The notes: generated from the sequence alone by a model not told the origin. Shown: positions 1-13,300, counted from the stretch's first letter. The stretch: 64,000 nucleotides of DNA from Hydractinia symbiolongicarpus (GCF_029227915.1 NC_079875.1:7997001-8061000); one strand, 5' to 3'. Numbers and translations: made by a program.

Positions 1-32
1 TGTCATCTGTATTCAAAAATTAAGATGAATTT

Positions 33-350
33 TTGAAAACCTTCATGTTTTCCGTTTTGACAGGTGCTCAACAACATTGTTTTTATTACTGCATCTGCAA
101 ATTTGTCAATTTGTTTTTTTTAGCTCGTTTTTTGTTTGCAAAAGTTCTTTTTTTTCTTTTTGTTGCCAGTTTCTTTTATCTTCATGGGAAGACATTACAA
201 TTGGTTGTATTTAATGTTCTTTTTCTCTCACCATGGAAATTAGAATGTCGATATCATTGCCAAGTCTCTTCCACTTTTGTTTTGCCTTGTTGACATGAGA
301 GATGACGTCGAAAAATACCCTGGTATCGTTGACCGGGTTTTGTAATGTGA
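33..350 (+). mobile_element. LINE 5'-end remnant with 2A-like peptide (decayed)
   Basis: A hydrophobic reading frame of 86 codons (no ATG at its first codon, so not a normal gene) ends at 293. One frame over, at about 262-345, the peptide reads SLPLLFCLVDMRDDVEKYPG, then a stop. A leucine-rich stretch followed by D-V-E-x-x-P-G is the layout of 2A-like ribosome-skipping peptides found at the N-terminus of some CR1/L2-type retrotransposon ORFs (family knowledge). The canonical N-P-G-P is degraded here to Y-P-G-I and a frameshift separates the two parts, so this is a relic. No endonuclease or reverse transcriptase follows. The LINE identity is inferred from the 2A-like motif and the hydrophobic leader only. 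Confidence 0.4.
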
Positions 351-632
351 TTGGCTTTTACATTTTCGCTTATTTATTACGACTTTTTTCTTAATCAGCA
401 CTTTTTCAGGTCAAGATTAAAATGGCGCATTGAGCAGTGGTTTTGTATTTCGTAAACAACAAAACTTTATTACAAAGCTAGTTAAATTTATAAAGACCGT
501 TTGGTTTTACTTTTTTAGATTTATTGAATTATCACTGATTATTTCATGAGGTCGCATTGTACTATAGGAAAGAAGATAGCGGCATAATAAAGTCGGGTAC
601 TGACATAAGAAAAACAAGTGCATGTAGCTAGC
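350..632 (+). repeat. Dispersed repeat, copy A
   Basis: About 280 bp similar, in the same orientation, to 32860-33119. Shared landmarks include ATTGGCTTTTACATTTTCGC at the start, an AAAATGGCGCATTGAGC block, and AACAAGTGCATGTAGCTAG at the end. Copy A carries short insertions relative to copy B. No coding potential is seen. It is probably part of an unidentified mobile element. Confidence 0.7.
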
Positions 633-1939
633 TAGCTAACAATGTTTTTAATATGTTTGGCACGTAGTTGGTGATCAAAAGCCTTATGTAGATGTATTGA
701 TGACAGCTAGCTTCATATATTTTAGCTTGATATTTTCTTTACATTTACCTTTTAGCTAGCTAGCTTAACTTTGTCATAGCAAAATTTGCAGGGAGGATAA
801 GAAACTTTGTTTCTTTATTTCTTAATAAAATTTCTTCCAGAGACTTGCAATATTTGTATCAATTCAGATTTACGAAAATAAATCCGAAAAATACGTGTCT
901 TTATTGAGACCCTATTTGCAAAATCAAATATTAACTTAAAATTGATGAATTTATTTAAGAAAAGAGAATGTAATTATTAAACTAAGGGAAGTGAAGGGGG
1001 TCTAGTGTCTCTAACAAATCCCTGAATTTCACAACCGTATACATGCAGGGGCAGGTAACACAATTTTACAACACGATTATGGAAGATTTTTTTATTGTCC
1101 ATCTGTGATTTAGTACGTTCAAGAAATTAGAAGATATGAAACTGGGTTCACCAATCAAACATGGCACAAATTTTTATTTTGACCCTAACATAGCACGTAG
1201 ACTCTGACATTTTTTAATTATGAACATTGCTCTTCTTAATGTTTTTTGTACATGTATTTTTGTCTGACAAAATTGATATAACTGTCAAAAATCGTTTATC
1301 GTTTTCCCGTGTTAAAACAGGAACTCAAAAACTATGGTAATAGTGAGAATATTTTTGTACCTCAATATTTTTCTTCAAACCAGCCTATAAACATGTCATA
1401 CCAAGTTTCAAGTCTATTTTATTTTCAGCAAAAACTACGGTTTTGAAAGAGAAGTATTTTTTATAGCCCACTTTGTTGGACACTTTTAGCTTTATCTCAT
1501 GAATTATATACATAGATTCGTACTTGTTAAAGTATCCAAATTAACAAGGTATATATCTTAAGCTGGCTAAATTTGCATAAAAATAGTTCTCACAAAAATT
1601 TAAAAGTGCTTTTTTCCATAAACTGGATTTAAAATCTAAACAATAAACTGTCTAACTTCACCAAGCAAAGGTTCTATTCAGTACTAGCTAGGTCAGCTAT
1701 ATCAATGTATTATTAAACAGCACGGTTTCTTTTCCAACATTTAAAGGCGTTTATTGTAGTTACCAAGATAATTTTTCCTGTATTTTTTACTCGTGAGACA
1801 ATACAATTGTCAGTACGTTTTCTCTTGCTGGAACATAAATTTTCTAACCGCTAAAGTCCCGCCATTTTTTAATCGCATAAATTAACGTATTCCTTATGAC
1901 GCGTTCGCATAATCTGGCCATATATTGGCCAAAAATCAC
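633..1939. other. Non-coding interval, no gene seen
   Basis: AT-rich sequence between the arms of the inverted repeat. It contains short CTAG/AGCT runs near 626-640 and 753-766. No ORF above noise, RNA gene or splice-bounded exon was recognised. Confidence 0.5.
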
Positions 1940-1982
1940 TCAACAATACCAGGGTATTTTTTGACATCATCTCTCATGTCAA

Positions 1983-4455
1983 AAAAATCCATTGTTGTGT
2001 TTTTATTTCCCCTCGAATACAACCATTTGTCTACTTCATGCATTTAATTGTTCTTGTGTATTTGATGTTGGTAGTTTTTCTACGGAAAACGAACATGTTA
2101 TGATCCGCCATTGATTCGGCTAATACGTTGATAGAATCAGGTGATTCGAACCAATGAAATCAATCAGTGTTGATGCTGTTTCCCTAATCCGTGTGGATTA
2201 GTTTACCAATTGCTTTAACCCAAATGTATTAATAATTGATTTTGTGTATTTAAAAATATGTGCCGAAGCGTTGTCGTGGCGACCACTTTTACGAGTTAAA
2301 TTTTGCAGATGTTTTTGAAAATTTTTTAATTTTCCTGTTTGTCACAGTGGGTAAGCAGTTCATTTTTAGGTTTTTTCGTGAAACTTTATTCCTTAAAATT
2401 ATTTCGTTGAAAAAACGCGAAAGTTTTTCCCGCAAAGTTAAAGAATTTTTTCAAAAAGCAAAAGTTTTTTCAGTTCAAAATATTTATTTTTTTAACCGCA
2501 AAAAACAGATTTTAAGACAATTAAAATTAGTTGAAGCATATTAAAGTACAATATTTTATGGTTTTTTTTTCATTCATCAATTCAATAACTTTTGGTGTTG
2601 AATATTTCCCTGTTGTCACGATTTTCTTTCCCTTTTGCTGTTTTTATACTTCTCTTTTTGGTAACTGCTTCAGGCGTTTTTACTATCGGTGGTAAAGTCA
2701 CAGATTTGGTGGTAAGTGCTTTTGTGATAGCAAAACAAAACAAAAACAGTCTCAAAGTTTTCTCTGCTTACCTTCTTTCGCATTTTTTATACAGTGATAC
2801 TACTCGAATTTCGCTTCTTGATTGGAGAAACTTTCGCGAGAGAAGTATTAAAATTATTAAAGTGTTAAAGTATTTTTTGCCGCTCAAACCTTCGCGATAA
2901 ATCCTAGTCACTCTAGGAAAGACCAAGTAGTTATTCAATCTTCACAAGTCCTATTGAGATATGTACGCCGTGTGACGTCACAAAGGAACAAAATATGTAC
3001 GAACCAAGTTGGGTTTCTTCGATAATAGCGGCGACCGTTAATGTAGATATCGTTTTTAGGAGACAAAATTTAAACGTAAAAAAATGAAAAAATTTATGTT
3101 ATTTTGTCATAAGTAAGAATGTTTCTATTACAAATAAACATATATCTACATTTTGTTAGTTTTCCTTATTTAGAAATTTCAACTTTCTACTTTCGCGCCA
3201 GTACTCGTATCAAAACAAACACAAAGGTTTGAATATCAGTCCAAATATTGTGTTTACAATACCATTTGCAATACCAGTCCTTAGCCTAGGATACTTAGCA
3301 CCCATGAAACCTCCTAAACGTTGTTTTAGCGTGATCTCCTACAATCTAAATTTGATTTTACCAGTCAGTATTTTAATCTCTAAATATCTTTTAGACATAG
3401 TGTTTCATGCTTTACATTAATGTTGTACAAGAAAACTTTTCTCAACTTATTTTCATTCAAAAGTAGCAAAAAGGATGAAAACAATATTATGTGACCTTTC
3501 TCTCCGCGCGAAAACTTGTAACGCCAAAACTTTCTGATTAGACATCTGGCAGTGTGTCTCAAAAAAAAACAACGAGGACAGACACTATAAGTTGACAAGA
3601 GAAGATAGAAAAAGCAAATTACGAAGCAAGATTACATCTGTTTAGATTTCTGTCAATTTTAATCTGTACCCGGCGGTGATCTAATGATGCGTTATAATGC
3701 GGTTTTCGTCAGGAAATTTATACATCCTTTGATGTGGTTTAATATCGATTTTTTGCAGACGAAGCTTATCTGTGCTGTACGTGTCAGATAAAAGATGTGT
3801 CCAAAAGTTGCAAATGATTATAAAAGTATAAATGTGTTGTTTATGATGAGATATGTTCGTGTCATGACGCTAGTTTTTTTTGTTTTTTTTGTCCACGTCT
3901 ATCGAATATCATTAATTTGTCATTCAAATAATTATAATTTATTACCTAATCGGAATAACCCGCTTTATCGGTATGGAAATCGGTATGGAAACGTTGCCAT
4001 AGGCACTTCATTCCTTTTTACTCCTATTTTTTGGGGGAAAATTATTGGAAAACACGGATAGTAAATTGAAAGAATATTACTCGAATTGTAAATTTGTCGA
4101 AACATGAATCTGTCGGTAGAATTTGACGAAACTTGCACTCATTGTTTTTTTTCTTGTTTTTTTTAATGATGAGTTTTAATGAGAACAAACTTTAAAACAA
4201 ATCAGGCGAAAACATTTGCGTTGGGAAAAGATAAAAAAATGCATAAAACTAGTCGTTAGCCCGTGGAAAAATCCACGGTTTCGCCCGTCCTTTTTATACC
4301 GCATTGCGTGCGTCTCGTTACTTGCGCAGCTAAGCTACCATTTTGCGTGACAGACAGACGTATACGGGCATTATAATGTAGACTAATCATTACTAGTCTT
4401 AACAGTGGAAACTGTTCATGTTTTTTTATTCCTTAAAAATGCCGAACACCATCAC
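1983..4455. other. Non-coding interval, no gene seen
   Basis: Several short ORFs (2260-2544, 2592-2900, 3229-3420, 3795-4061 and others) are composition-driven, rich in F/L/I/K and without family resemblance. Nothing convincing was found. Confidence 0.5.
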
Positions 4456-4740
4456 AGGCGGAGATGGTGTAGTGGTAGCTAGCGCATTCGGCTTGTAGTC
4501 ATAACGTTTCAGGTACGAGTCCCCACTCAGGTGCACTTTTGTGTTGTCAGCCCATTTGGTTCCATCTACTGACCGCTAATTTGCTGGTGTGGCAGGCAAG
4601 CAAGTACAGCAATGCTATACATATCTGTGGCGGTAACCTAACATAGTTACAGTCAGAGGGGGGAAAAAGCCTGTCGTAAGAATGGAGCCACTAAGGATGG
4701 TAAAATTTGCCATTACTTACTTCGCCAGTACTCCGAATTC
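4456..4740 (+). mobile_element. tRNA-derived SINE-like element
   Basis: The head (about 4456-4530) resembles a tRNA: a box A-like TGGTGTAGTGGTAGC and a box B-like GGTACGAGTCC spaced as in an internal RNA polymerase III promoter. About 200 bp of non-tRNA sequence follows, including GTTCCATCTACTGACCGC and a G/A-rich stretch near 4660. The head does not close into a clean acceptor stem, so a functional tRNA is unlikely. The 3' boundary is approximate and no flanking duplication was confirmed. Confidence 0.55.
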
Positions 4741-5463
4741 GGTAGGCTGCAAAAGTTACGTTAGCAGAGTTATCTGAACTTTCGACGTGTCTGAATTAAA
4801 GATCAATTAACTTCACGGCCTGGGAGGTTACGGGGCCATGTTGACGTCACCCAAAAAATTTAAGATTCTAAGAACGTCGTGAATACTGACAAGCGAACTG
4901 TGACAGTTAAGAATATGTGGTACCTAGATAAGGTTATTTTCCAGTTGATTGTTTCCAAAATTAAAGAAAAATAAATCGCGAGAAATAGCTTTTCCGACTT
5001 TACAGTAAACTTTCGCCAAAATTATTTGGAGCGATTTAGTTCTGTTAAAAGTAACTACACTGCAAAGCAACACCACAGTCCTTTTTTCTAATGTTTTTAT
5101 CATGTTCCGTTAAATTTTTTACAAATAAATTAATAAACACATGCAAATAAAAAATCTCTGTCATAAAAAATGGCCTAAAAATCTTGCAATATATACACAT
5201 CGTTTTATACTTCAATCCTAGTAAATCCTAGTTTTTTACCCCCTGTGAAACTTGCCATATAATAAAGGCTTCTTGAAACACGGGTGTGTTAACTCTATTA
5301 TTATTTACATTGTTGTTGCAACTCTTTTTCTCCTATAGAATATATAAACACAAACGCAAATAAAATAAGGCGCGAAAAGAGCTATAACTCAACATAAATT
5401 AATCAGGCGCGAAAAATGTAACAATTCGACATCAGCTTGTGAAACATGCCGTTTTTTTTAAAT
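4741..5463. other. Intergenic, 3' of the ARID3 gene
   Basis: AT-rich sequence with no ORF of interest. It lies just beyond the candidate polyadenylation signal of the minus-strand ARID3 gene. Confidence 0.5.
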
Positions 5464-5469
5464 TTTATT
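5464..5469 (-). terminator. Candidate polyadenylation signal of ARID3
   Basis: TTTATT on the plus strand, AATAAA on the minus strand, about 190 bases beyond the ARID3 stop. In such AT-rich DNA this hexamer is common, so the assignment is weak. Confidence 0.25.
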
Positions 5470-5659
5470 TAAAGATTTTTGTAAACATTACACTCAACAA
5501 CTCTGAAAAATTATTTTATGAAACTATAGTAAATGTCGAGTGGAAAAACAAAATTCGAGATTTGAAGAAAATTTCAGAATAAAGTACAGAACGCGCAACA
5601 AAAATAAAGAAAGAAAAAAACGAAAAGCTATTTACAAAAAAGAATGTTGTACAATAAAG

Positions 5660-8600
5660 CTACTCAGCGTCAATATTGTTTCGTGCGTGGGCGACGTCAC
5701 CATTAGTAATTGGTTCTTTTGCACTTATGACGCCCTCATAAATAACGCCCTCCACCTCAAGCGAAATTTTTATCGAGTTTCCGCCCTTTCTTACGTCAGG
5801 TAGTTTCATTCGTAATGTTGTCATTGGAGACGAGTTTTCATTGTTTTCTGTTTTAAGAGGTTGCGGCGTAGCCCTGGTACCATTTGTTTCACCATGTGAC
5901 ACTGTCGATGGTGGTGTACGCGTGTTATTGTATCGCAAACTATCGTGACTTGTCGCACTGGCTCCATCCATATGATGTCGCGAGTTCTCTCTTCGAGGTG
6001 GCGAGTAGGAGGATCGAGGATCTTTACAATACACACACGGGCACATTGACATCATACTGTCATGTGGAGGCCTGTGACGGTGAGGTGGTGGCTCTGCTCT
6101 GCCGTATTTGCAGTCGATCTAAAGGAAATAAAATGGTTACTAAGTTCTAAATTTGTAGTTTTTTGAACAAGCAATAGCTGCTAAAGGAACGGAGACTTAC
6201 CCCATTGCAGTTCTTGTCTTTGCAAATCATTCCAGGTTTGGTTCTAGAATCATCCATTAGTCGCCTCCTCGCTTCTTCTTCAATCACATGTCTAGCATCT
6301 CCATCCCAATCTTTTCCTCCATAAGAGAAATGGTGACTTCTTCTTCGGGCTTCTATTTCTGCTAGTGTTCTCATATCACTATCTCTTAATGGCGATCTTG
6401 GTCGTGAATGAAAGGACGGTGGAGACATTTTACCAGATCGGCTTTCTGCAATTGATGGTGTGCCGTCCTGAAGGACGATCACCTTTGGACTATCCATACC
6501 ATATTTATCATACGACTTTGCCATCATAGCATCACTTGGTCGTTTCAACCCATACCTGACATCCATTTGCGATGAACTCAAAGATGGATGGGGTAGATGG
6601 TGATGCGGTTGGGTTGCTGGATAATCGCACCCGTTTATAGGGAAGGAACCAAACCGGTCATCTCGTGTGGATGTCATGGTGGGCTCTGCATGATACAGTG
6701 TGGAGAATCGATCCCGTCTGTTGCTATCTATGGCTGCTTGTAATTCTTTTGGAGTGGAAAAGTTGTGTAGGGTGCACTCGTATGGGTACAGATATTTCAG
6801 GTACCTATTTTAAAGAAGAAAGGGCTGATATAGTTGTGATATAGTAACATCACATCAACTAGCTCCTAATTCTCAAGTTTAATGTTGTAAAGGAGATGCT
6901 TTATTGCCAGGTAAATTATAGAGATAAAGTCTATATGTTTAAAAGGTTCAGCTGAATAAAGTGAGTTGGAATACACTAACTGACACACAAAATTATTGCT
7001 TTACTGAAGTGGAGTTGTTAAGATTGTTTCTTAAAGTTTCTGTTGGATCTAAGCAGCAGTATATGATCCCCAAGAACTTTTTTAGTCGTTCTTTAGAAAA
7101 TGCATTGCATCTTTTTTGCATGCAAAATTGATCATCGTCCTCCATTTTTACCACTAAAATGCTTAAAACTGTCGAAACTATTGCTGGAAAACAAACAATC
7201 TGTTGTTGTTATTCTTGTTTTTGTTGTTGTTTGTCGTTTATCATCATTGTACAGAAAAAAACAAGGAAATTTAAATACCCAATATAGTCAACAAAAATAA
7301 AAATAGCTTACTGTGTGCGAAGTGTGAATGCAGCACTTGTTATCGATGTAGGTAAATTTAGACCCTTTGTGATCTTGCTCCACTGTTTGTTCCGTATAAC
7401 CTGTACAAAAAAATGCACGGCGATTCAACATTAAATATTAACTTGCTAGATATAAAGTAAATGACAAACATAGTAAAAATATGAAGAAATAAGAAAAACC
7501 GTAATTACAAAAAATTAGTAAAATAAATATTAAAAAAAAAATGATGTACACATTGAGGAATTTTTATCTGTTATTTCTCAAAGAATCAATGTCAAAAAAT
7601 AAAAGACTGTCAGGAATGGCGGCGGGGAAAAATTATCCGTCGCTAATTATGGCAACATTGAAAGGAGTTGTTTTCGCTGTCGCCATTATGCAAATCCAGC
7701 CCCATTAAACATTTCTTTTCGCTTTAATTAACAATTAAAATCTTGAACAGCAATTTAGAATAATATCAGATATAAAGAACTAAATCAACAATGTGTAATT
7801 GCATTAATGAGATCAAAACCAAAGCCTAAGGAAACGTCTCTAATATGTGTGGTTGTGTCTTTCATTCAATCACCGCTAGAATCAAGATGTTTTCCTTGAT
7901 TGTGATTATTTGATTGGTTGGAATTAAATCTATGACGTCAATGACTCATAATTGTTGCTATGATGATAAGTGTTTTTGATATTGTTCTAGTTTTTATCAA
8001 AGAAATTTGAAAAAAAACATTTATTAATGATTATTATCTTCCAACTTCCTAAAAAGACGATGCGTATTCTATCTTATGCAATAGGATTTGGACTGAGTTA
8101 TATTCTCTAAGCTGGGATTACACCAGAAGTAGTGTAAGGGCTGGAATACACCAGAAAGGAAAACAACCGGCAATTATTATTCCAGGTTTTTGTATGCAAA
8201 TTGCAAAACAAAATAAATCAAGTGTCATTTCTTGTCTATGCACCAATAATTGACTAATGGAGACGTATTTTTAAAGACATACCTGAACTAACCCACCATG
8301 CTTGACTACTAAGTTGTACAATTGGAACAAATCCAAGATTTGTTTGGCCATGATGGGGATCCGGCTCACAGGTGTTCCTCTTCCCTTCATGAAGTCAAAG
8401 TACTCGTCCAAGAAGGACTTTCGGTCAGGATCTTCGTCAATTTCATACAACTATGAAAATTAAAGAAACGAATATATATTTGTTTTTTATAAAAATAAAA
8501 TTTAAAGACCCCTAATTCATTTCTATATATTATTTCTATTTAAAGTTTTTCTTTTGTCACATTAAGGATAGTCCAATCAAAGTTTTCCGACAATTATTCT

Positions 8601-9572
8601 GCATGTTAATCAAAAACACTACGACAAGGATCTATGTACTCAAAACGAAACCAATGATTCAAGTTCAGGAAACAAAGCTATGGAAAAGGGTCCCTTACAC
8701 AGGCCAGTATGATATGAATAAGTGCATTTTAAAAATTATAAATTTTCTCATCTTAAAAAGAAGCCAAGCTTAGCAGTAGAATCTAAGCTAGTAAAGCTAG
8801 TAAACTTTCTAAGCTAGTAAAGTTTCTTGTTGTTTTGAAAATCAAACACTGTCTACCTGCGTGGGCTCGATAGCCCAACGTTTTGTATTTAAAAATAACC
8901 AAGCCAAAATTTTTAAAATGGTTAATGAGTAATTGACGGGAACATTTTGTCAGCAAAATGTCAAGAGCGAGGAAGAGATTACACAAGGTAAAATTTTCGC
9001 TTGTGATGCAAAAAAAAATTGACATTAATACTATTTATTAGTTTCGACAATTTTGTAACTAGCAAAGTTATGAAACAGTTACGCTGCTATTAACGTTGGA
9101 CAATGGCTATCAAATATATTTGTCCTATCTCATCTTGATTAACCAACAACAACAAAATATGCTAAAAAGCTCTTTGGCCGATGCTATCAATGTTATTTAG
9201 ACAAAAACAAATTCTTGCAGCGTAACTCATCAATGGACACACATTCTTAAAAAAATATGCATCTAAACTAACTTGTTTAAATTGCTCCTCATATGACCAT
9301 TCATATGTGTTGGATGTCTCTGATTCGGGTGGAGAAGGACCTCGTTCTAGGACAGCATCAACACGAAAGTTTTCCTCATTGCTATCATCATCTTCCTCCT
9401 CTGTCTTCATCTTCTTATCTTCTTCCTCCTGCTCTCTCATTTGTTTCTCTTTCAACCACATCTGGTAAGCGTGCAGAGAGTTCGCGTCGACCTTCTCCTC
9501 TTTTCGAGGCAAATCACTAGTCGATTTTAAAACAGGCATGACTCGTGGAGCAGCGCTGACTTCTGCTGACAT
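5660..9572 (-). CDS. ARID3: ARID3 / dead ringer family transcription factor (5 exons)
   Basis: Sequence-specific DNA-binding nuclear protein of the ARID3 (Bright/dead ringer) family. CDS exons: 9572-9273, 8450-8283, 7400-7312, 6804-6201 and 6118-5660. Every junction has AG acceptor and GT donor, and phases join cleanly to 539 residues. The first 100 residues are acidic and low-complexity. The ARID spans about 101-216 and includes GRGTPVSRIPIMAKQILDL, QWSKITKGLNLPTSIT, SAAFTLRTQYLKYLYPYEC and LQAAIDSNRR, which closely match the family's extended ARID. Residues 500-522 (ISLEVEGVIYEGVIS) resemble the REKLES-beta segment used for self-association. A Cys/His-rich patch (C380, C385, C390, C413, C415, C418) lies between them and is unusual. 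The start ATG at 9572 sits 8 bases inside an exon whose acceptor is near 9581, so at least one 5' non-coding exon or further N-terminal coding exon exists. Confidence 0.92.
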
Positions 9573-10333
9573 TCTGGACTCTAAAAAAATATGTAAACTT
9601 GTTTACACGACTTTTATTTTTTCATACAAAATTCTTTCTTGCAAATTTTGGTTGTCTTTAACTTATTAATTCACATTTCAAGATAAAGTAAAATAAAGTA
9701 CAATAAAAATAAAAGTAAAAAAATTTGTTTACGTGTTTACGTTTTTGAATAAAATAAACAAACATACGTCATGCACGAACGACTCAGCTATTATTGAAAT
9801 AATTTTTTCACAGGTACAATTGTGTTATCATAATTCGTAAGAGATATTGCAAAGTTAACACATCTTTTTAATGTTTTCAAAGGTTTAACGAAATTAACAG
9901 ATATATTTATGTATATATACACCACAACAAAAAAAAGCTATGATAAAATATCGTATAGTATTATAAAATAATGGGAGAATAAAAAAGATATTAAATAAAA
10001 ATCAAGACATGCAATAAATAATTTTCACGAGTAGAGTGTAAACATAAAACCGAATCTGTTAATTACGTTGAGAAACTGGCCAATCAATTTTCAAAGAACA
10101 AAGATACTGGCCAATCAGTTTTAAAAGAACAAAAAAAGTTCGCGCACGTACACATGTTCCCTACACGCACTATCAAATTGTTTAGCTCTGTCTTCAATAA
10201 TCACCATGGCGACGCAATTGATATTAATGACATATTAACGGAAATAAACAATCAAGGACTGATTAATTAAAGAATAGAAACGCAATCGTGCATGCGATAA
10301 GCTTTTCATTGGTAGTAATTAAAGGAAATATAC

Positions 10334-10380
10334 CTTTGGAGATAGCAGTCGCCGCCGAACAAAACTAATGCTGCAACTTG
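10334..10380 (-). other. Candidate 5' UTR exon end of ARID3
   Basis: On the minus strand a GC-richer stretch containing GTTCGGCGGCGACTGC ends in AAAG followed by GTATAT, a plausible splice donor at 10333/10334. It lies about 750 bases upstream of the acceptor at 9581 that precedes the ARID3 start codon. Only its position and the donor-like signal support it; the 5' edge is arbitrary. Confidence 0.25.
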
Positions 10381-13300
10381 TTATATGACGTGTTGTGTTG
10401 TTGTTATAAAATGCAATGTTAACCCCCCTGAAGTTTACATCTGCCTGTTTCTGTAATAACAGGCCTTCAAAGAGATAGGAGAGAATTTTTAAGGGTGTAA
10501 TATTTAGAGTTTTTCAAATCTTTATAACCCAGTTTTCGTTTAAGCTCAGGAACTTAATTTTTGTGAACACGCATCATACTTAAATGTATAAAAATACACA
10601 AAAACACATATGAACACATATTTAATCTGTATATCTGTTTTTTCCTCTCTTTTTTTCCTTTTTAATATTTCGATCTATTTCAATTTGACGTTTAGTTTTA
10701 AATAGCTTCTTGTGCCACCTTCTTATGTCAAGGTCTCATCAAAATGCATTGACGTAAAATAATAACTTCCCTTCGATGACGACATTTGATTTGACATTTA
10801 GACGCACGTTAACGTTCCCTTTTTTAATTAGAAAACAGATGTGCTGGTAAAACATAACTTTATGACAAGTTTAGCTATGATGAAGCTATTTCAGATACGT
10901 TTGTGGAATTATTTAGTTGAAATTCCTGCTTTTTTTTATATTTTCTTATAACTTTTACTTTATACTTGATCTTTCCAAAAAATGCAGCAACGAGACTTTT
11001 ACGTGACCTTATTACGTCATCAACGACCCTATGGCTCCACCAACATACATTTGGATTTTCCTTCCTGTTAATAGATTGTTTTGGACCCTTGTCTTGAAAA
11101 TTCTGCATTATTTATTATGGATTTAGACAACCTTAATTTTTACCGCTAACAACTTATTTACACCTTCATCTGGACAATGAAAGATAAAATTTCAAACGAA
11201 ATTGAAAAATTCAGATTCAATTTTTTCAGATTTTATGGAATTTAATTAATGTTGCATTAAAATTTCCTGAAAATTGAGCAATGTGATGTAATGCTTTGCT
11301 TTTGCATCGAGAACAATGAGCTATTACACAGGTTAAAAGTATGCACAACAAAATTGCCGATCAAAAATATTAAGGAAAAATACAATTACTCTAAACGCTG
11401 TAAGTCTGCTTTTAAACAGCAAAGATAATAGTTGATAAAAACAATTCAGATGCATTTTCAACCTTATATTCCTAAAAATCTATAAATTAGCGTAAATATG
11501 ACCTAAGTGGTCTTTTTTATCTTATGAAAGTTTATAAACATTCGCAACTATAAAGAAGTTATTTTTGTTATCATTTGTTTTTCAGAATACAGTTGCCAAA
11601 GATCAAGATATTTTAAGAAATGACTTTTATTACCAGCACCAGTATAAAAAAAAAAATTCCCCTTTACTTAATTTATTTTTGGCTGTACTTTGAGCATGGA
11701 CGAATATCGCAATCTTCCCTTTTTTAGCTCAAGCAGAGAAAGGGAGATGAATGGCAGAGGGGTTAAATAAATGAAATAATTTTTAACACTCTCTCCTTTT
11801 TTATATCCATATATTGCTACACAATGCCAGTCTTCTTTTTAATCTCATTATATATACGGAGAGGGGTGTTTCCCAGCACACGTGCACATTTTAAATCGAA
11901 GTAAAAAATAACTGTTATTTAATATAAATATAAATAAAAAAATATATAATTCATAAAGAAGTAATCGCACTAAAAATATGAACAAAATTTGCAAATTCAG
12001 CTAGCTAGCTACCTTTTGTGCTACATGCACCGTAACGAAGTAAGCGGTAAAGACTTGCGCTCATCTCGTGATATTTTGGTTGCAACACCAGATGGTGCAT
12101 GTTTAAAAGTTAAAGCATCACAAGATGTAATCTATTTTTTATATTAATATATAACTATATAAAAAAGATTAACATAATCATAATAAAATATAATATTAAA
12201 AAAGTAGGAAGGATATCACAATCTGGTTAATCAAAATAGTTGGCGAACCAATTTAACATACAGGCGTCTAATGTCTTCAAGAATTATAAATTGTATTCTT
12301 TGTTTACCCTATCTTTTCAATCTATATAAACTTTCGCTTATTTTGTTCTATTTTTATTATTTTTATTTCTTGTTTATTGATGTTAAAGGTTAGGCAAATA
12401 ATTCTTGTCAATTTCACGTAAATTAGTCCACGCAAAAATTATGGATAGGAACTTGCCTTTTGTTACACAAATATTTTCCCCTAGGATCGATATAAAACGA
12501 AAAACTATTTTTAAATAATTCGATTTGCTATTTTCGCAAAAATTAGATTAGATTAACATTAGATTTTTTTTTAGTAAAAATTAGTTGCCATAAAAATTAA
12601 TTCACTGTAGGTATGTAGTTATGAATTATTATGCACTATGTCATGAAGTAATGGAAGCATTTAAAAAAAGCACATTTGATTATTTCGTTTATTCTTTTTA
12701 TCAGTTATATTCAATGAACGCAAAAGTAAACAAACAAAAACAACGAATTTTTTGTTTTTCGCAACATATTTTCATGGTTCAATAACACCAAATATGAAAG
12801 GAAGTGAAACCAGGAAGTTGTGCAAATTCCTCGATTAGTTTAATTTTCCTTTATATGCTCAAGTGAGTACGTAGAAACTGCGGTTAGTTTTGTTTTTTCG
12901 GACACAGATTTTTTTCGGACACAGCATTTGTGTAACAATTTTTTTAACCTTATTAATATTACAATAACTTTTTCAAAATTAGATTTTATCTGCAGGATCA
13001 ATTATTACCCAACGTGATTTTAAAAAAAAGTTCGAAACCTTGTATATCAACAAGAGAAATACCTAGTTAAAGGCAAACACATTATGTTATTCGATATAAA
13101 TATGAAATTTATAAAACGCCATTATGAAGGAAGATAAAATTTAATTTTTTATTTCTTACTGCATCAGAATCTGCTTCATCGAATATCTGTTTTTAATTTT
13201 ATACATGCCAATTTGACACATAATTAGTTGGATTGTCATAGGAAAAACAAGTAGAATCACTATCAATATAATATAAAACGACAAAAAAATAAATGAATAA

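Larger units (their letters stand above)
290..1982. repeat. 43-bp inverted repeat pair bounding 1.7 kb
   Basis: The 43 bases at 290-332 recur as reverse complement at 1940-1982 with three mismatches. Both arms contain the 2A-like D-V-(E/K)-K-Y-P-G coding stretch. This could be the terminal inverted repeats of a non-autonomous element, or two separate LINE 5' relics lying head to head. No target-site duplication is visible beside the arms, and the interior has no coding ORF. Confidence 0.5.

Noticed and set aside
33-293. Secreted or membrane protein gene of 86 residues
   Set aside because: The first codon is TTG, no splice context was found, and the adjoining frame shows a LINE-type 2A leader.
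626-766. AGCT/CTAG repeats as a regulatory palindrome
   Set aside because: Short simple-sequence runs that also occur near 12000; no gene nearby to regulate.
4456-4530. Functional tRNA gene
   Set aside because: Boxes A and B are present but the acceptor stem does not close and SINE-like sequence continues downstream.
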